Positions 61,739-64,000 of a stretch of DNA of 64,000 nucleotides are shown here, one piece after another. A program made the position numbers and the translations under genes. Source of the stretch: JANQMX01 sp965247175 (GTDB taxonomy: Bacteria; Pseudomonadota; Alphaproteobacteria; Kiloniellales; DSM-21159); contig OZ252006.1 of NCBI GenBank assembly GCA_965247175.1, forward strand, positions 2,356,001-2,420,000. The letters are read 5' to 3'. Position 1 is the stretch's first letter; every line of letters begins with the position of its first letter. The notes beneath the pieces were generated by a model, which was given only the letters and a program-made list of their open reading frames with translations, made no database searches and was not told where the DNA came from.

Positions 61739-62773
61739 ATGCGCAGTTTTCCCGACTACTCCCGCCGCGCGGCGCTCGGTGTCGTCGCCGCAGGCGTTCT
61801 CGCAGCCACGTCACTGACAGCACCGGCTGCCAAGGCTGCTAGCTGGAAGTATGCCTTCGAGGAGGCCATTCACGAGGTGCAAGGCGTCTACGCGACGAAG
61901 TTCAAAGAGGAGATCGAAAAGAACTCCGACCACACGGTTCAGCTCTTTCCTTATGGCACCTTGGGTGAATCGGCCGACATCATGGAGCAAGCCCAAGCCG
62001 GCATCCTGGAATTCGTCAACCAGTCGCCCGGGTTCACCGGATCGCTGATTCCGGAAGCTCAGGTCTTCTTCGTGCCCTACCTGCTGCCGACGGACCAGGC
62101 GCACCTCGCCCGCTTCTACAAGAACAGCAAGGCGATCAACGAGGACTTCAAAGGACTCTATGCCGCCCAGGGGCTCGAGCTCCTGAGCATGTACCCGGAG
62201 GGCGAAGTGGCCATGACCACGAAGGAGCCGGTCACGGGCTGCGCGGACCTGGAAGAGGTCAAGTTTCGCGTCATGACCAATCCCCTGTTGGTCGAATCCT
62301 ACAGGGCCTTCGGCGCTACGCCGACGCCCTTGCCGTGGGGCGAAGTCTACGGCGGCCTGCAGACCAACATCATTCAAGGTCAGGAGAACCCGACCTTCTT
62401 CCTCTATTCGACCAAGATCTACGAGGTGACAGACCACATCACCTATGCCGGGCACAACAACTTCACGACCGCGCTGATGGCCAACAAGGACTTCTATGAC
62501 GGCCTCAGCGCCGAGGACCAGAAGCTGATCCAGGACGCGGCAGCGGCGGCTTACGACTACATCGTCACGTACCAGGAAGGGCTCGCCGAGCAGGAGCTGA
62601 AGAAGATCATGGCGGCCAAGCCCGAAATGACGGTGACGGTTCTGAACGACGAGCAGCGGGCCTGCTTCAAGGACGCCGCTAAGGAAGTCGAGGCCAAGTT
62701 CATCGAAATGACCGGGGATAGCGGCAAGGCGATCCTCACACAGATGAAGGCCGATCTGGAAGCGACCAAGTAG
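61739..62773 (+). CDS. uehA: Ectoine/hydroxyectoine TRAP transporter binding protein UehA
   Basis: 344 aa from the ATG at 61739 (AGGGAG 8 nt upstream); the open frame starts much earlier in non-coding sequence. An Arg-pair-containing signal peptide (SRRAALGVVAAGVLAATSL) ends near KAAS. The mature protein matches UehA/TeaA: WKYAFEEAIHEVQGVYATKF, QLFPYGTLGESADIMEQAQ, FVNQSPGFTGSLIPEAQVFF and TPLPWGEVYGGLQTN. It captures ectoines in the periplasm, and the company of eutABC-doeAB indicates catabolic rather than osmoprotective uptake. Confidence 0.95.
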   Translation: MRSFPDYSRRAALGVVAAGVLAATSLTAPAAKAASWKYAFEEAIHEVQGVYATKFKEEIEKNSDHTVQLFPYGTLGESADIMEQAQAGILEFVNQSPGFTGSLIPEAQVFFVPYLLPTDQAHLARFYKNSKAINEDFKGLYAAQGLELLSMYPEGEVAMTTKEPVTGCADLEEVKFRVMTNPLLVESYRAFGATPTPLPWGEVYGGLQTNIIQGQENPTFFLYSTKIYEVTDHITYAGHNNFTTALMANKDFYDGLSAEDQKLIQDAAAAAYDYIVTYQEGLAEQELKKIMAAKPEMTVTVLNDEQRACFKDAAKEVEAKFIEMTGDSGKAILTQMKADLEATK

Positions 62774-62811
62774 TCGCTTCGCTTGCCTGTCGAGTGCACG
62801 CTTGCCGCGCT

Positions 62812-62847
62812 GGCGGGAGACCGATGCCTGGTAGATCGTCTCCCGCC
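62812..62847 (+). other. mRNA hairpin between uehA and uehB
   Basis: A 10-bp stem (GGCGGGAGAC / GTCTCCCGCC), extendable past a bulged C, with a loop of up to 16 nt, 38 bp after the uehA stop codon. It has no T run, and is probably an mRNA-stability or attenuation element that favours binding-protein expression. Confidence 0.58.
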
Positions 62848-62880
62848 GGCGCACCAAAACCGAGTGCAGCGAGGGCCTAG

Positions 62881-63459
62881 ATGACGAACGACGTCAAATC
62901 GAATGAGCACGCCTCCAGCCTGCCCGGATTTCTCGGCACGATCGATTCCCTGATCAGCCGCCTCGAATCCTTCGCGCTGGCTGCGGGTGTGCTGCTGATG
63001 GCCGCGAACACGGTCGCAAACGTGGTCGGCCGCTTCATCTTCCAGCACAGCATTTTCTTCACGGAAGAACTGAACCGCATCATCATCGTCCTGATCACCT
63101 TCGCGGGGATCGGCTACGCCGCCCGGCACGGCCGGCACATCAGAATGTCAGCGATTTTCGACTCGCTTCCCGTCAGGCCGCGCAAAGCGCTGATGATCTT
63201 CATCGCCCTGGTCACCTCCCTTGCGATGTTCGCTCTTTGCTATTTCTCGATCAGCTACATCGGCAAGGTCATGACCAGCGGCCGCGTTCTGCCAGCCCTG
63301 CAAATCCCGGTCTGGTGGATATTCGTGTGGGTCCCGATCGGGTTCTTCGTGACCGGCGCGCAGTACCTGCTCACTGCGATCAAGAACCTGATCGAGAAGG
63401 ACATCTATCTCTCCACGACGGTCCTGGAGGGATACGAAGACACGGAAACCGAGATCTAA
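62881..63459 (+). CDS. uehB: Ectoine TRAP transporter small permease UehB (DctQ type)
   Basis: 192 aa with four hydrophobic segments (~residues 36-58, 64-80, 98-122, 138-160), the DctQ topology. EELNRIIIVLITFAGIGYAARHGRHIRMS contains the family's conserved helix-2 region. It supports the large permease in Na+-driven uptake. It lies 107 bp after uehA with a hairpin in the gap, and 27 bp before uehC. Confidence 0.92.
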   Translation: MTNDVKSNEHASSLPGFLGTIDSLISRLESFALAAGVLLMAANTVANVVGRFIFQHSIFFTEELNRIIIVLITFAGIGYAARHGRHIRMSAIFDSLPVRPRKALMIFIALVTSLAMFALCYFSISYIGKVMTSGRVLPALQIPVWWIFVWVPIGFFVTGAQYLLTAIKNLIEKDIYLSTTVLEGYEDTETEI

Positions 63460-63486
63460 TCGAAGGAACGCGAGGGAGCCTGCACG

Positions 63487-64000
63487 ATGGCAGCCGGCAT
63501 GATGTTGACGATGATCGTCCTCTTGCTCTTGGGCTTTCCCATGATGATCCCGCTCATCGTGGGGGCGTTCATCGGCTTCTTCGTGTCCTTCGGCGGCATC
63601 GACAAGATGGACTTCATGGTCCAGCAGTTCTTGGCCGGCATTCGCCCCGCCTCCTTGATCGCCGTTCCGATGTTCATCCTCGCCGCGGACATCATGACAC
63701 GGGGCCAGTCGGCGCGCCGACTGATCGACATGGTCATGGCCTTCATCGGCCACGTGCGCGGCGGCCTGGCCGTCAGCACGGCGACGGCTTGCACACTATT
63801 CGGCGCAGTTTCGGGCTCGACCCAGGCCACGGTGGTTGCCGTCGGCTCCCCACTGCGTCCGCGCATGCTCAAGGCCGGCTATAAGGACTCCTTCGTACTC
63901 GCCCTCATCATCAACGCCAGCGACATCGCCTTCCTCATTCCGCCCAGCATCGGCATGATCATCTATGGTGTGGTTTCCAACACCTCGATCGCGGAACTCT
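63487..64000 (+). CDS. uehC: Ectoine TRAP transporter large permease UehC (DctM type), 5' part
   Basis: The frame is open from the ATG at 63487 to the window end, giving the first 171 residues; DctM proteins are usually ~430 aa. MLTMIVLLLLGFPMMIPLIV is the first helix, followed by GIRPASLIAVPMFILAADIM and the conserved TLFGAVSGSTQATVVAVG motif, then INASDIAFLIPPSIGMIIYG. It is the transport channel that works with UehA and UehB. Confidence 0.92.
   Translation, partial: MAAGMMLTMIVLLLLGFPMMIPLIVGAFIGFFVSFGGIDKMDFMVQQFLAGIRPASLIAVPMFILAADIMTRGQSARRLIDMVMAFIGHVRGGLAVSTATACTLFGAVSGSTQATVVAVGSPLRPRMLKAGYKDSFVLALIINASDIAFLIPPSIGMIIYGVVSNTSIAEL

Overview
The window is GC-rich, densely packed bacterial chromosome with short gaps, many ATGA/GTGA stop-start overlaps and long operons. 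The gene content fits a heterotrophic, probably marine or salt-exposed alphaproteobacterium (Rhodospirillales/Kiloniellales-like or rhizobial). The main reasons are a Ueh-type ectoine TRAP importer with an EutABC-DoeAB degradation set, a Urt-Ure-Ami nitrogen region, and TolB-N/TPR signalling proteins. The taxonomic call is an inference. I found no rRNA, no complete tRNA, no CRISPR array, no insertion sequence and no integrase.

Left part (1-21.4 kb). Two paralogous TPR proteins, one cut by the window edge and one a 1073-aa kinase-like/TolB-N/TPR fusion, flank a sterol-desaturase-family protein and a divergent glutamine-synthetase-like/isochorismatase-like pair. A five-gene LacI-controlled operon (7.6-13.1 kb) joins an alkyl-DHAP-synthase-like flavoenzyme, a tiny Cys-rich protein, an FGGY kinase and a GldA-type dehydrogenase. 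It has a readable promoter with a LacI-type operator. Then come pyrC and a six-gene minus-strand operon for a succinate dehydrogenase/fumarate reductase-like complex plus a two-subunit class I hydratase, followed by its likely LysR regulator and a flavin monooxygenase-like gene.

Centre (21.7-46.4 kb). A 1785-aa LamG/RTX calcium-binding protein is built from three almost identical 1584-bp tandem units. It is followed by a large nitrogen-scavenging region: amiC-amiR (sensor and ANTAR antiterminator), a leader with an ANTAR-type hairpin and terminator, urtABCDE, ureE-ureF-ureAB-ureC-ureG-ureD, an amidase, amiE, and a CbbQ/CbbO-type AAA+/VWA pair. The natural reading is an inducible pathway that imports urea and short amides and releases ammonia, controlled by antitermination. 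The block is bracketed by two direct copies of a ~52-bp repeat resembling a tRNA 3' end.

Right part (46.7-64 kb). A quinone-reductase-like gene is divergent from a LysR gene. A peptide-type ABC importer operon, including a permease-ATPase fusion and ending in its own GntR regulator, diverges from an M20 carbamoylase-like hydrolase across two near-identical palindromes 31 bp apart. Finally the ectoine/hydroxyectoine cluster (eutA-eutB-eutC-doeA-doeB on minus, uehABC on plus) runs off the right end.
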